Source: Pelecanus crispus (lineage: Eukaryota > Chordata > Aves > Pelecaniformes > Pelecanidae). From it: a DNA stretch of 64,000 bases. The translations under genes were made by a program, and so were the position numbers. The stretch's first letter is position 1; each line of letters begins with the position of its first letter. Shown here piece by piece: positions 32,751 through 45,000 of the stretch. The notes beneath the pieces are model-generated. The model saw nothing but the letters and a program-made list of their open reading frames with translations, searched no databases and was not told the origin of the DNA. Location of the stretch: contig NC_134646.1 of NCBI RefSeq assembly GCF_030463565.1, positions 20,937,296 to 21,001,295 on the forward strand. Reading direction: 5' to 3'.

Positions 32751-33020
32751 ATGCAGGGCCGGCGGCCGCCCCCCGCCCGCCCCCCGCCGCGGTGCGGGGC
32801 GCAGCCGGCGGCGCGGGAGCTCTATGGAGGCGGCGGCAGCAACAGATGCGGCGGCGCGGCCCGGCCGCCTCTAGCCGCTCCCCGGCCGCGCTGCGTGGGG
32901 GCCGCCGCCGCCGGCCCTAGCGCCCCGCCGGCGAGATGGCCGGGTCTCGGCGGGCGGCGAGCGGCGAGGCGGGCACGGCGGGCTGCGGGCAGGCCATCGT
33001 CTGGCGCAACGTGGTGCTGA
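32751..33020 (+). other. Overlapping upstream ORF in SCD5 leader
   Basis: An ATG at 32751 opens an 89-codon frame (Arg/Pro/Ala-rich, ending GATWC) that runs past the SCD5 ATG (32936) in another frame and stops at 33018-33020. The context has a purine at -3 but C at +4. Whether it is in the mRNA depends on the unmapped start site. Confidence 0.4.
32846..32920 (+). other. Short upstream ORF in frame with SCD5, closed by TAG
   Basis: ATG at 32846 is in frame with the SCD5 ATG but terminates at TAG 32918-32920, 15 nt upstream of it. The TAG prevents an N-terminal extension from this ATG and supports 32936 as the start. Confidence 0.4.
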
Positions 33021-33095
33021 TGGGGCTGCTGCACCTGGGCGCCGTCTACGCGCTCAGCCTGGTGCCGCGGGCGCAGCTCCTCACCCTCCTCTGGG
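32936..33095 (+). CDS. SCD5: SCD5 exon 1
   Basis: ATG at 32936 in context GCGAGATGG. Fifty-three codons plus one base end LLTLLW G, with the donor GTGAGT at 33096. It encodes a short Ala/Gly/Arg-rich cytosolic tail and the first transmembrane helix ([18 protein letters not shown]). The junction is phase 1 and completes an Ala codon in exon 2. Confidence 0.95.
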
Positions 33096-36000
33096 GTGAG
33101 TGCGGGGGCGGCGCGGGGCTGCGCCGCGCCACGCCACAGGTGGGGCGGGGGGCGAGGGAGCGGCTTCCCGGCGGCCGGGACCCCAGCGCGGCCCCCGCCC
33201 GGCTCGGGGCGCAGGGTTCCCCTGCGGCTCCTCCGGCGCCGGCGGGGGGAAGCAAGCCGCCTCTTGTTTTCTATGTATTTCTCCCCTGCTTATTTGTGCA
33301 GTCGCTTCCCTGCGTTTGGCGTGGCGAGTCGCGCGCGTTGGCGGGCAGGCGTGGGCCGGGCGCTCCGCTGCGCGCCGAGGGGGGCGGGCACCCCGCGCCG
33401 CCCGGCAGCCCCCGCCGCTTTTGTTCCCGTGCCCCCCCGGCCGCTCCCGGGATGCCATTGCCAGCTCCGCGCCGGGCCCTCGGTTGCTGTAGAAACAGGA
33501 GGCGCTCTCCCTCGGGTTACACTTGCCAGGTTTTTTTAGTTTAAAAAAAAAAAAAAAAAAAAGAGTCAAGCAGCTGATATTTCTGTTTAGAAGTCTGATA
33601 GAGAACGTGTTTGTCTTCCCTTTGCTGCTTCCTCTTGTTACTTTATGAACACCCACGTCTTTCTGTTGGGAGTAGGAAATCACCCCATCCTTTGTTTCTT
33701 GAGGAAGGTGATACATCTTCTCATTAGGGAAGATTTAAAAGTCGAGGTCTTCCTGTACAGCTCTTGCTGTAAGGCACTGGGAAGGAGAAAATAAGCCCAG
33801 CTGTGCTTTCTGAGATGAGGTGGCATGCTGCTTCTGTCTTCTTGCTAGCTGCGAAAAGCTGAGGATCGGGTTGGGAAAGAGAATACGAAATATAGCGTCT
33901 TTACTTCCATCCTACAGTGAGGTCCTCTTTTCTCCACAAAAGAACGATGCTGGGAGAAGAGCTACATAGAAGCACTGCAGTATTGTGCAAGGTTTCTCAG
34001 TGTTTGGGAGACTAATAGACCGTGGATGTCAGTATCATCCTTCACCGGGCAGAATCGTGTACCGAGTCATGTAAATGTGGGTGGCCAAGAGGATAGAAAC
34101 TTGAATGTGACTTACACCTGGTGCAATTTCTTGGGTAAAAGATTTGCTCTGGGGAGCTTTTGAGAGAATGGAGAATGTAATGGCCTGGGACTCTTTTATA
34201 CAAATAGAAGAAAGGATGTCTGCTGTAGGGAACTCACAGGCAGGGAATTTGGGTTGTTAGGCTGCCATCAGTAGTGTTAAGGTGACTCTCAAAAAGCCCC
34301 AGCCAAGTGCTTTAGAAATCAGGTTTATTTCTTCTGTTTGAGGAACTCCTAAATCTGTTTTTTACTGGTCCAGCTTTTGATAGTCTGTCTTAACCCTTAG
34401 AAATAGCTACCATTGCTGTTTGCAATTGGGAAATGAACACTTCTGTCGATTACCATCCTCTGACAAGTTCTTAATTGGGAGACTGGTTTTGAGTCCCTGG
34501 TGGGGACCTGGCATTTGACTGGCTGCCTGGTTTGCACAAACCGTTACCTGGCTCACTTGCAACCAGAAAAGGTTTGGGGGGTGGTTGTGTTTTGCTTGAT
34601 TTCCTTCTGTGAGCGCTACTCCTGTCCCCTCTCTATTCCTGGTCGTGTTCAGGCTGATTTCATAGTTTACCTTGGCTGTAGCTTGATGGTTGGGGAGACC
34701 AGGAGAACCTGTGGAAGCTGCATGGCCAGCCTGTGGTTTGCTTTCACCCTTTTTAGGTCTTGTAGTGTGTGGGCAGGTGGGCGTTCTTTTTATCAGTTTT
34801 GCCTTTCCAAGAAGACATGTTGAAATCATCTGATTTCACTGTGTCTTAATTACAAAACTCCCTAAGGCTGGAGCCGAATTACCAATTGAAACCCTCCATC
34901 TTCCAAGGTATTTTTCCTAGTTGAAATTAAACAGATGCTAAAACAGGTCTCAATGACTTTGCAACTTAATGCCTTTCTTTCTGAAAGCTAGAGCCTCCCA
35001 TTTACTGACATAATTTTTTTTTTAACAGCCACCCTAAAGCAGACCACAAAGTTTTTACGGGAGTTTGCCAGGTTGTTTTTACTGGGGCTCTGCAACTGGG
35101 TGCATTGGCTCCAGCTATCCTGGCCAGCTGGACACTGCATGCCGCTCTCACAGCTGGCTGCTGGGGGGTCTGCTGCACTCAGAGGTGGTGGGGCAAGGTG
35201 AAAATATAGGATCTCCTGCAGAATATGTCAGGCAAAAGTAGCTTGCTGTCACACTGGAGACCTGTGTCTGAGGTCCCTCTGAGAGACTCTCTCAGGGAAG
35301 ACAAAAGCAGGGTTGCTGTTGCTTAACAAACCCACCTCACTTCAGTCTGGAAGGAGCCAATCAGTAGAGTTGTGTCGGAAGAAAGAAGTGTCAATCAGAT
35401 GTGTCCCTTGCCCTCCCCAGTTCTCCACATCTTCCCTGGGCAGACCAGCTGTGAGACTGCCTTCGGATCAGGGCTGGCATGGTGGAGAAGTTGCATGGTG
35501 GGTAAGGGTGTAGTGTTGGGTAGCGCAGAGGTGTGTGTACACTGAAGGGTGTGGATGGAGTCGCTACAGCCCTCATTGCATCCATCCATGGTTTTCTTTT
35601 TCTTCCCAAGCTTGCCAGGGACTTGAGAAGCTTCCCAGTGATCTTATGCAAGCCCTTGCATTGCTCTGTCCTGTGCTCCCCAGCACCGCTCCCCTGTGGA
35701 TAAGCCGCAGGGGAGTGCAGAGAGTGTCTTGGAGGTGCTGGGTGTGACCTCTGTGGTGTGTGGCAGGAAGCAAGCAGCTTCCCATGACTCGCCACTGCCT
35801 GCTTGGCTTTTTACTTTCTCCTCCCGCAAGACATCTACGTCTTGGTGGGCTCTTGGCAGGGGCAGAGCAGGTGCTTCCGTCCCTCTGTGCAGGGTTTGCT
35901 TCTTCCTTCCCACCCCTGAAGGCAGTTTGTAATCCCTGATTCACCACCGCTTGCTAAGCAGAGCTGAAATGCCACTGTGCCGCCTAGAAAACAGCTGTTC

Positions 36001-39000
36001 AAGCCAAACTGCCTGCTCAGCGTGGCTCATTTCCATTAGTAATTTGTTGACATTCATCCAGCTGTACATAATAGACAATGGAAAAATGCTGCCAAGTGAA
36101 GGCTTCGCTCGTTGTTTACTCACTCCCCTGTTCCCATCGCCTCCTGCGCTAACACCTTGAGGCCCGCGTTTACAGCTTCCTGCACCCCACATGGAGCCAG
36201 GGTTGCACAAGGGATCCCAAACAGTGTTCTGGGTAGTGCAGCCACCTCGTCCGGGAGCACCGGGATTTGGGTTATCTTTCAAGGGATGTACAGATAAACT
36301 GGTCAAAACATAGGTTTTTGGGGCTATCCCAGCGCCTCCGTGGAATTTGGTTTCACTCCAAGCTGAATAAAAACAATAAAATTACTCATGTCAAAATTTT
36401 CCATGAGCTGGGAACTGCCTTAACCTGAGAGACAGCAGATGATATGTGTGAGGCATCGAGCAGCCCTAGGCTGTGCCCATGGGACAGCCGTGTAGCCGTC
36501 TTGGCAGATCCCACCAGCACTGTGCCTTTGAAATCTCCCTGGGCTCTGCCAGCCTGACTGCACTCACTGGGAGCCCTCTCACCTTGCTCTTTTCCAACCT
36601 GACTTGCGGTTTGGTGCAGGGGTGTGTGGAGAAGACACTGTTGCCTTTTCCTCCTGATCCAGAGCCAGGCAGCTTGTGATACGTGGTCCCTACTTCTTGG
36701 TGCTTTGCTGTCTGCATCTGTGCTGTTTCGTAGCTGACATCTGCTGCTTTGGGATGTCCCTGCAGTCTGGGTTCCCAGCCTTGGAAAGGGGTGGGAACTG
36801 TTGAGGAAATGTGCCTTGAGTCTTGTCTGCCCCCAGTCCCACCAGCAGGTTTGCTAGGCACAGCTGGCAGGTTTGGCAGGGTTCACCGGCCATTCTGCAA
36901 AGCCCAGAGCATGGTGCAGCCCAGGCCCCAGGGAGCTGGCACGTGACCTTCCCCTTCAGGTCTCTTTGTCCACCTGCTTTTGCAGGGCTTTGGGCTCCTG
37001 GTGCTTAGCATCCCCTGTAGAGAGGTTTGAAGAGCAGGGATTGCCATTCCCTGCAGACTCGCATTGGGAACTGAAGCAGGGTGGGAGCACCTCACTGTTA
37101 GTGGGGCCAGAAACCAGGAAGTGGTGTGATGGGTCTGCCAGCTGGGTCAGGCAGGCAGGTTCCCCAGGAATGAACTCATGCAAAGGAGTCCTTGTGGCCA
37201 CCTGGGGCTGTGGACAGGGCTGTGGTTCGCCAGTGGCCTCTTTTGGGCTGGACATACTGCACCTCCTTCCACAGGCCATTTGATAGGAAACTGTGCGCAG
37301 CTCATCCCCTAATTTTGTAACGTGCCATTAAATGATGCTTCTTAACCAGAAAGGTCTTTGCTCCAGCCAGCTCCATCCTATTGCAGTCCCAGTGAGGTTA
37401 TCTGTTTGGGTTAGGAAAGTGAAACAAAAAACTCTGAAATCCCTGTACAGAGAAAATTACCAGCATGTTTCCGCCAATGTTTCCGCACCTAACAGTTTTT
37501 TTTTGATGGGCTCACGATAGCTTCTTTTTCTTAAAGACTGCATTCTGGGGGATCACATGATGTGTAAGGGTCTCAGATTTTGTTCGGAAAAAGTTGCTTT
37601 TTAACCTTCACAGGGCGCTTGTGAGGAAGCACTTAAAGTAGCCAAATGCATTATAGGAAATAGAAAAACCTCACAAAGGATTATGCTGTTTACCTGCTTT
37701 AAAGCCTTGTCTTTCAGGCTGCCAAGTATTACTAGTACTAACTTTAAACACTGGCACAGGCATGGCCACCCAGAAATGCTGTATCATCTGGATGTGTTTG
37801 AGAGCTGCCTGATAGCTGAGCAGATGTTGGTTCACACACTGATACGCCTTGCCAGAGCCTGGGACTGGGGAGGAGGATTGGCCTTGCTCTTACGGTGCTC
37901 ATATGGGAGGGGAGGCTTGTAGCTGTTATTTTAGCAATGTTTAGAAGACGTTTTAGTACTCTTGAGAATGCCAGATTGATCATGTTCAGCCGTGGCGGGC
38001 CCCATGCCATGCTTACCCACACAGCTTTCCCCTGCGCTCAAGCGCTGGCTGTCTGAGAGCGCAGGCGGAGCGGCGGTGCTGCCCAACTGCATACCCACCA
38101 AAATGCAAGCTGCTCCCAGGCACGGGTCTGGATCCAAATCCTGCTGCCTGGATCTCTTCGATAAGAGATATTAAAGCCATTGTGGTCTTACCACTTTGGG
38201 TTACTGTGGTGCCTGGAGGGCACCACCAAGATCATCACCTCTTTCTCAGCCCTTCTGGTAGTGTGTCTATGTAATGAGACACATAGAATCATCATGTTGC
38301 TGTTGTGCACTGCAGATGCAAGTTTTATTGGTCTTGCACATTTTAGAAGTCTTGCATATTCTTGAGTGCCATCTACTGGCTTTTTGGTTATTAACTGGTT
38401 TTAGTCATTAACCATTTCTACGCACAGTGTTAGAAACTCTGCACAGATGGCTGTAAATAAAAGATCCTAGCTCCAAGGAAGTTCCACTCGGTACCTCTGA
38501 GACCTCTGCAGATGAAGGAGAGTGGAAATACTGTCTCCGTTTCACAGACATGAAACGGAGACATTTGATTAAAACTTCTCTTACTGTTACTCCTGCTGTG
38601 CTCTGGCAGGAGTACCTTCCGGGTCCTGCAAAGTGCCTATGCTCAAGTGATTTCTGTAGGCAGTGTTTTGGGTTGGGAAACAGCAAATGCTTTCCTCTTG
38701 GATACCTCTGCAGAGGTGTCTGCAGCCACCTTGGTGGGAGGAGCTTAATGAACAGAAGGACCTTACCTCGCCTTACTCCCAAGAGAGATCTGTCTGCCAG
38801 CTTACGGAACAGTCCTGGCCATGAGCAGTGAGCAGCTCTGGGAGGTTTCTGTGGCATACAGGAAGCCAGCCTTGTTGTCCATCAGCCCCTAGCTCCACCA
38901 TGCTTTCAGCAGTTCAAGACAGAAGCTGTTCCGCTAGATGAGCAGAGGAAAGGTCGACCTTCAGAATGGGAACTGCATCTCTGAGGTGCACATCAGCACT

Positions 39001-42000
39001 GGGGAAAGCCCTGCTTATTTCTAGAGCAGGTTTACACTGGCTTTTCCTCCCCTGCCCTGTTTGAAAGCGTTGTTTTACAGCTCTCTCTCTCTAATAGTCA
39101 AGTTCTTGGCTTGTTCCTTCCCCCCTAGCATCAAGACCTGAACTCCCATCATCTCTGATGGGAACAGAGTCCTTTCTCAAACAGTATTTCTCTCCTTAAA
39201 AATGACAAGTGCCCTGGAGCAGGGGGTGGCTGTAACATGCTGTTCCCTAGCCTTTCACATCTGGGAACAGTCTGAGCTCTGTGTCCACTGCAGAGCTGGG
39301 GAACACGCCCTCCACCTTAGCAATGCACAGACATGAGAGTGGTCCTGGGCCTGTTCCAGATCCCACTCTGAGATGCTCTGCTGTAGAGGACACTCCTGCC
39401 TGTCAGATGTTTTTCCCTTTGCCAGCATTCACTCCTCTCTTGTTTTAACTATTGCTGGAGATGAGGCCTTGTCTGTGAACTTCATGATGTTCAGCTGTAA
39501 CTATGTGGTTTTGTTCCTCATCTTGATTTCATCCCCAGTGCATTGGTGGTGCTCTGTTTTGTTTCCCTCTGTTTTGTGTGCTGCACGTCACATGGTCACT
39601 GTGAACATGATAAAGGAATGGAGAAAAAAAATCTAATGTCTGTGTGGGCGCAGAGCATGTGTGTGCTGAGCCCTGGATGCATGTAATGGCCCTTTGGTCC
39701 TGTTGTTCTCAGGAGGTGGGTTCAAGGCACTCCGAACGAGTTCTTGCAGTTGGACAGTGTGAATGGGTGAGTGAGTAGTGAAGCTGTTTGTGTTTAGACA
39801 CCAGGACGTTCACACGGCACAAAGTGCTGCTGGGCCCTTGGCTGCTCTGAGCCGTGCTCCAGGCAAACCAGAAGAACCTCAAATACTCTTTCCCTTTGAC
39901 CTGTGCGATGAGGGCAGGGATAAGAGCTGGATCCAGCAAAGGTAGGAATCCCTGTCTCTAATCCTACCAAATTTGACAGGAACTGTTGGCTTCCAGGCTG
40001 CCCGCTGACATTGGGGGGTTTGGGAGAAGCATCCCTCTGAAGCAGCCCCATGAAGGAAAGAGCAGGGGAGGTTTGTTGGCACCCCCAGAGCTGGCTGTGT
40101 CAAACACAGAGAAGCCCAGCCAAGGGCTGTGGAAGCGTGAGATGCCTCCTCCAGCCCTGGCCTGCCAGCTCCTGAGCTGGTGCACGCAGGCTCTGGGGAG
40201 GCAACAGAGATTTGTGGCTCTAGCTTTTTGTCTTTTGTTACATGTGGAGGTGGGGATGGCAGTATACAGGCTCTGAGGAGTTTCCATGGATGGACTTTGC
40301 TCCAAGTAGAGGGAATGCATCCGTTAGAGTTGTGTCAGCATGGGAGGAAGTCTCAAGGGGCTGGGAGCAGATCAGATGCTTCTTCTCCAGGAGATGCCAC
40401 CAGGCAGAGCAGTGTGAGCTGTGCAGCCCTGCTTGTCTGGGATTGCTGCAACTGCTGTCAAGAAGGCAAAAGTATTGCTCTCTGCTGTGGGAGGGCTGGG
40501 CTGGAAAATGTCAGCTCGCCCACCAGCACTTAGTATGCATCCTCATCCCTGCCACTCTGCCTTCTCTCCCTGCAATTACAGTTGCACTTGTAATTAACAC
40601 TGATGTTGTAATTGAAGCCAAGCAATTTCTTGCAATCAGATTTTATTTTTACCATGTAGGCTAACAATAAAATGTGCTGCCCCACTGGAGAGCTGAAACA
40701 TTAACAATTACTGTGCTAAGTAAAGCAAGGCTGATATGAAAGAGAGGGGAGGGCTGTTTGTCAGATACTGGCGTCAGGAATCCTGCATGCCATCCCTCTT
40801 GTGCAGGGACCTCAGCACCAGGAGGATGGGGATTTCTGGAGGGAGACTGAAATGAGGATCTTTCTCAACCCATTTTTGGCCACTGGCTTCTTAGATGATG
40901 TTCTGAGTGGCTCAGAATAAAACAACCTGGCCTTGGCAACTGGAGGAGCTATTCTTGACTGGACTCTCTCTTTGCCTGGCTCTTTAGCTCTGTTCTTTGG
41001 CTGACTTTGTGTTTTTGAGTGTTTCGTATCCTCCCCAACCCAGGCTCACTGTAATGCCCTCTGTGCCCGTGGGATCCTGCTGTGTCAGTGGAAGGGGTTG
41101 CAGTGTTTGGCTGCTCCTACCCTGCCCTCTGCGTCTGGAGTCGTTCACGGGATGTTTCCTATCATTGCCACACAGCTGGATCTGTGCAGGGACTTCTGCC
41201 TACGCCCTTAGGTGGCATTTCAGAAGCAAGGGAGTAGGCACCTGGAAGGGGTTTGCACTGCTCTAACCATCAATTGCTGCAGTCCAGGGCTGGGGTGGAC
41301 ATACAAGCTCACTGTGCCCTCCTGGACACCCAAGAGCTTGGAGAGAAGCTGGAGGCCAGGGTGAGACAAGGTGTTTCTGAGGCTTATTTCATGTTCTTCA
41401 TAAATGGAGGGGGAGCAGTTGGGATGCAGAATGGCTGCAGCTCATATAGAGAAATGCTTGCGCAGAGCAGCAAAAGCGGGTCCTGATGGGAAAGACTGGA
41501 AATAGGTTCTCAGAGCCCTGCCAACACGTGGGGTGGAGGGAGAGCAGTCCCAGGCTTGGTACCTGTTGCTGTCTTTGGGTGATCCTTCAGGCAGGGCCAC
41601 TACCAGGGCACTGGAGAAGGGAAATGTATGGGTGTTGGGTAACAGTGCAGGTTGGAAATGGCAGCATGTCTTATGAAAATGTCAGAAACTCCGTATTTTA
41701 CAGGGGAACGAGGGTATAAAAAGGGGGTTTGCCTTTTAATAATTTTTTTGGCCAGCACCATGAGGTTATAACTTCTTTCCAGAATGCATTTGGCTGTAGG
41801 TGTGGAAAATAGGACCTTTGTAGTCAAGTGAAGCAGTCAGTTATAATGGGGGTCATAGATGATAATTTTCATTTTGAGCTGCTCTTCCCCCTGCTGCAGT
41901 TGGTTGGACTTGGCTGCAGTGAGGTAGTCATGCAAGTGTGGCCAGACCTCCTTGCAGGAGCAATAGCAAGGCTCTCCTTGTTTTCTGTTGGCTTTGGCTC

Positions 42001-45000
42001 CCACCTTTGATGCAGAGGAATAGACTTGTGTGCTTGAGTTCGCCAAAAACTGCCTAGCCATTATTCAGCAGGCAGGTGAAAGCCAGCCTCCTTATGCAGT
42101 GTATGCACAGGTGGTGTGTGGTGAAATATGAAAAACATCTTGCTGGGTAGGTGGAGGCAGAGACCTGGTGTATGGGCCTTCTCGCTGTGTTAGAGCTCAC
42201 TGCAGGAGCAGAGCTGGGCTGGGCTACAGCTGTTTGGGCTGGAGGGGTGCAGTGAGTAGTCGACTATTCAGGGAATGTGGTGAGCAATCATCTGGTGAGT
42301 GCCCCCAGAGAGCTGACAGCATCAGCCTGCCTGCTGCGCTGGAGACAAAGGTGTCCTTCTCTCCCCTGGCATCATCCTCTAACCTGACAGCTCTGGGTAA
42401 CTGATCTGCCTGCTGCATGTTCAGCTGGATGCAAGAGGCTCGTGCCTTCTAATTTTAATGAGGTATAGTGCTTGCAGCCCAGCTCTGAGGTCAAACTGCC
42501 AGAAGGAGAGAAAACTGGAAGAGGCTGGTTTTTGCACCAGGTTTTTCTCTGAGCTCTGTTTGGTTTTGGAAAGGGGAGGAGAAGGTGTAGGAGCTGACAG
42601 CATACAAGTGAAGCAGGCACAAAGCATCTGGGCAAGATACAGTGACATGGAGGGATGGCAACATTGTCCAGAGTCTGAAATCATGAGAAGTCAAAACCAT
42701 CAGAGCTCTGCTTCAGCAGCCACTGGCTAGTCTGGGAGGGCATGGGCTTGGAGCAGGGTCTGTCCTGTGTAGTGGATCCTGTTCAGTGGGGAGCTGGGAC
42801 AGAGGTGCTGCTGCATCACTGGGGAATCATGCCTGCAGGTCCAGCAGTTCAGGAGGGGATTGCTCCCTGCTGAGCCTTGCTCCTTTCCCGTGTCCTATGC
42901 CTAGAGATCATAAAAGGTGGAAGCTCTCAATTTGCCCAAATCACAAGTATGTAGCATGCCATGTCTTTGTTTCTAATAGCCAAGAAGCTGCTGTTCCCTG
43001 GCTCTATGCTTTGGGTGGTCTTGCCAGCATGCACAGCATGAGCAGCAGGATGAAGCCATTCCCCTGCCATGGACCCAGCTGCGTACAGGTCAAGCTTTGG
43101 CCAGTCATGGGCAAGGGTGCTAAATAACTAATCCTTCTTCCTTGAAGCAGAGCTGCCTGAGTGCAGGGCTCTGGAGTGCCATGCTAGTGGCTTAACTGCT
43201 CTATTTCTTTGCTCCGTCCTTGAAAAAAGAGGCAAAATTGGCATTAATTCTTTCTTGGCATTGTAGAGTGCTTAAAAACCACCAGAGCCCTACCCAGCGT
43301 GCGGATTGAGGACAGCAGTGAGGTGACTGGGAGAGAAGTGAAATCTGCCCGTGGTTTTGTGATGACGCAGGATTCAGCTGAGCTGAGAGAGGCTACACAT
43401 AAGCATCAAAAATTTCAGAGAAAACAGAGCATCTTCCAGCCTTCTCTTTTGATCTAAAAATATGTATAAACTGTTCGGCATCTTAAGGCAATCTGCAGTT
43501 GCTGGTGAGTTGAGGGAATCTGTATTTGCTTCCTAGGGGAATTTTAGCATTCACTGGAATACTTGCTGTCAGCCATGATTTCCATTGCTGTATTGGCTTT
43601 ATTTATGTCACAGTGGCTGCAGTTGTCAATGTGAACATTTCTGCTATTCCAACGGGAATAAAGTCTTTTGTATACTCAGCCAAAAGGGCTGGCTCTGGGG
43701 AATGTTCCTGAAAATGCATAGGCAGGCATATGCATCCAGGCAGAGACAGCCTGGATTTCATGAGCCGGTGATGGCAGGGCCAAGAGGATGTGACAGACGG
43801 CTCCTCCTGGAGCTCCTCCACTGTAGTACAGAGGGGCAGAAGAAGGGCCTTGTCCGAACTCATCTTCTCTGCAGCTCTAAAACTCCAATTCTCCTTTGCC
43901 TTTGATGTGCTTCCTCTTCTCTCTTTCTCTTTTGGTTCAATTTAGAGTAGCTCAGAGAATGTGTAGATCTCATTTTAGATGAACCCGCTTCTGGCCTGAG
44001 ATTTCACACATTTGGTCTTCACAGGAACACATGGCTCCCCGTGAGAGCTGGCATGAGCTGTATGGTGGGTGGCTCAGGGAATTGGTGCTGCTGCATGCCA
44101 GTGCTTTTCTCAGCTGCTAGTTTGAATCCAGCCCAAGGTGCTTTTGATGCCTGCCTTTGATGGTTAGCAGGGCTCAGCGAACAGTGGGTTGGCCAATTGA
44201 CTCTGTTTGCCAGCAGAGAAGTGTTTCCTTCCCAGAGACTTCAGGGCCAGAGCACTAATTCAACATTTCTTCTTGGCAGCAATTTAGGGACTAAGGTGGA
44301 AAATTTCTCCCTCCTTAGTAAATGTAGTTCCAGATCAGGAAATGAGGCCTTTTTGGTAGGATCATGTGGATTAAGTGCTGTGTTACTGCTCCTCACATCT
44401 CTCTGCTGTGGAGGAAGAGATCTCCAAGGTTGCCCTGGAGGGTGACAGAAGTAGAGATGCGTACTGGAGACTTGATATCTAATCATGCTGCATGTTGACC
44501 CTGGCCCTCCCACCAATGCAGTGCGTGACATCAACCAGCGTTTTTAAATGAGATGTTTGGATAGACCAAGTGTTGGACTAATTTGGCGTAGGAAAACTTT
44601 CCTTTCTGAGGGCAGACATGGCATTTTAACAAAATATATCCCGAAACTTGGTGTCATCCAATGATAACGCAAAAAAGTGTTGTGGTAGCAGGCACCATTA
44701 AACTACTGGCTGCATTTCTGGTCTGAGCCAGATATTGAATCAGGAGAGAATCTTCTACTGCTATCTGTGTGCATAGTGAAGTGGAGAATCTCTGAGGTGT
44801 GCAGAAGAGGCCAAGCATGGTGCAGCTGCTGAAATGGATGGCAGTGCTGCCCTGAATTTCAGTGGGAATGGAGTTAGGCACTGCTCAACGCTACTGGAAG
44901 TGCTTTCCCTGGTTTGGTCAGATTAGCTGATGTGGTTCATTAGTCCTAAATCTGCCACTGAATGACAGCAAAAACCCACAAGTGAGTAAAAGAAGGCAGA

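Larger units (their letters stand above)
32380..33490 (+). promoter_or_regulatory. SCD5: CpG island and SCD5 promoter region
   Basis: An abrupt change from about 50% GC to very GC- and CpG-rich sequence spans the SCD5 first exon. It contains GGGGCGGGG-type Sp1 boxes (about 32715-32726), an inverted CCAAT box (CCATTGGC, about 32737-32744), GC-hexamer repeats and no obvious TATA box, which fits a dispersed CpG-island promoter. The exact start site is unknown. SEC31A, on the same strand, is not served by this island. Confidence 0.85.

Noticed and set aside
32272..33716. Several long frames on both strands in the CpG island (e.g. minus 33716-33081, + 32436-33020)
   Set aside because: Stop codons are AT-rich, so long frames are expected in very GC-rich DNA. 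Only the SCD5 frame matches a known protein; the uORF part is kept separately as a regulatory candidate.
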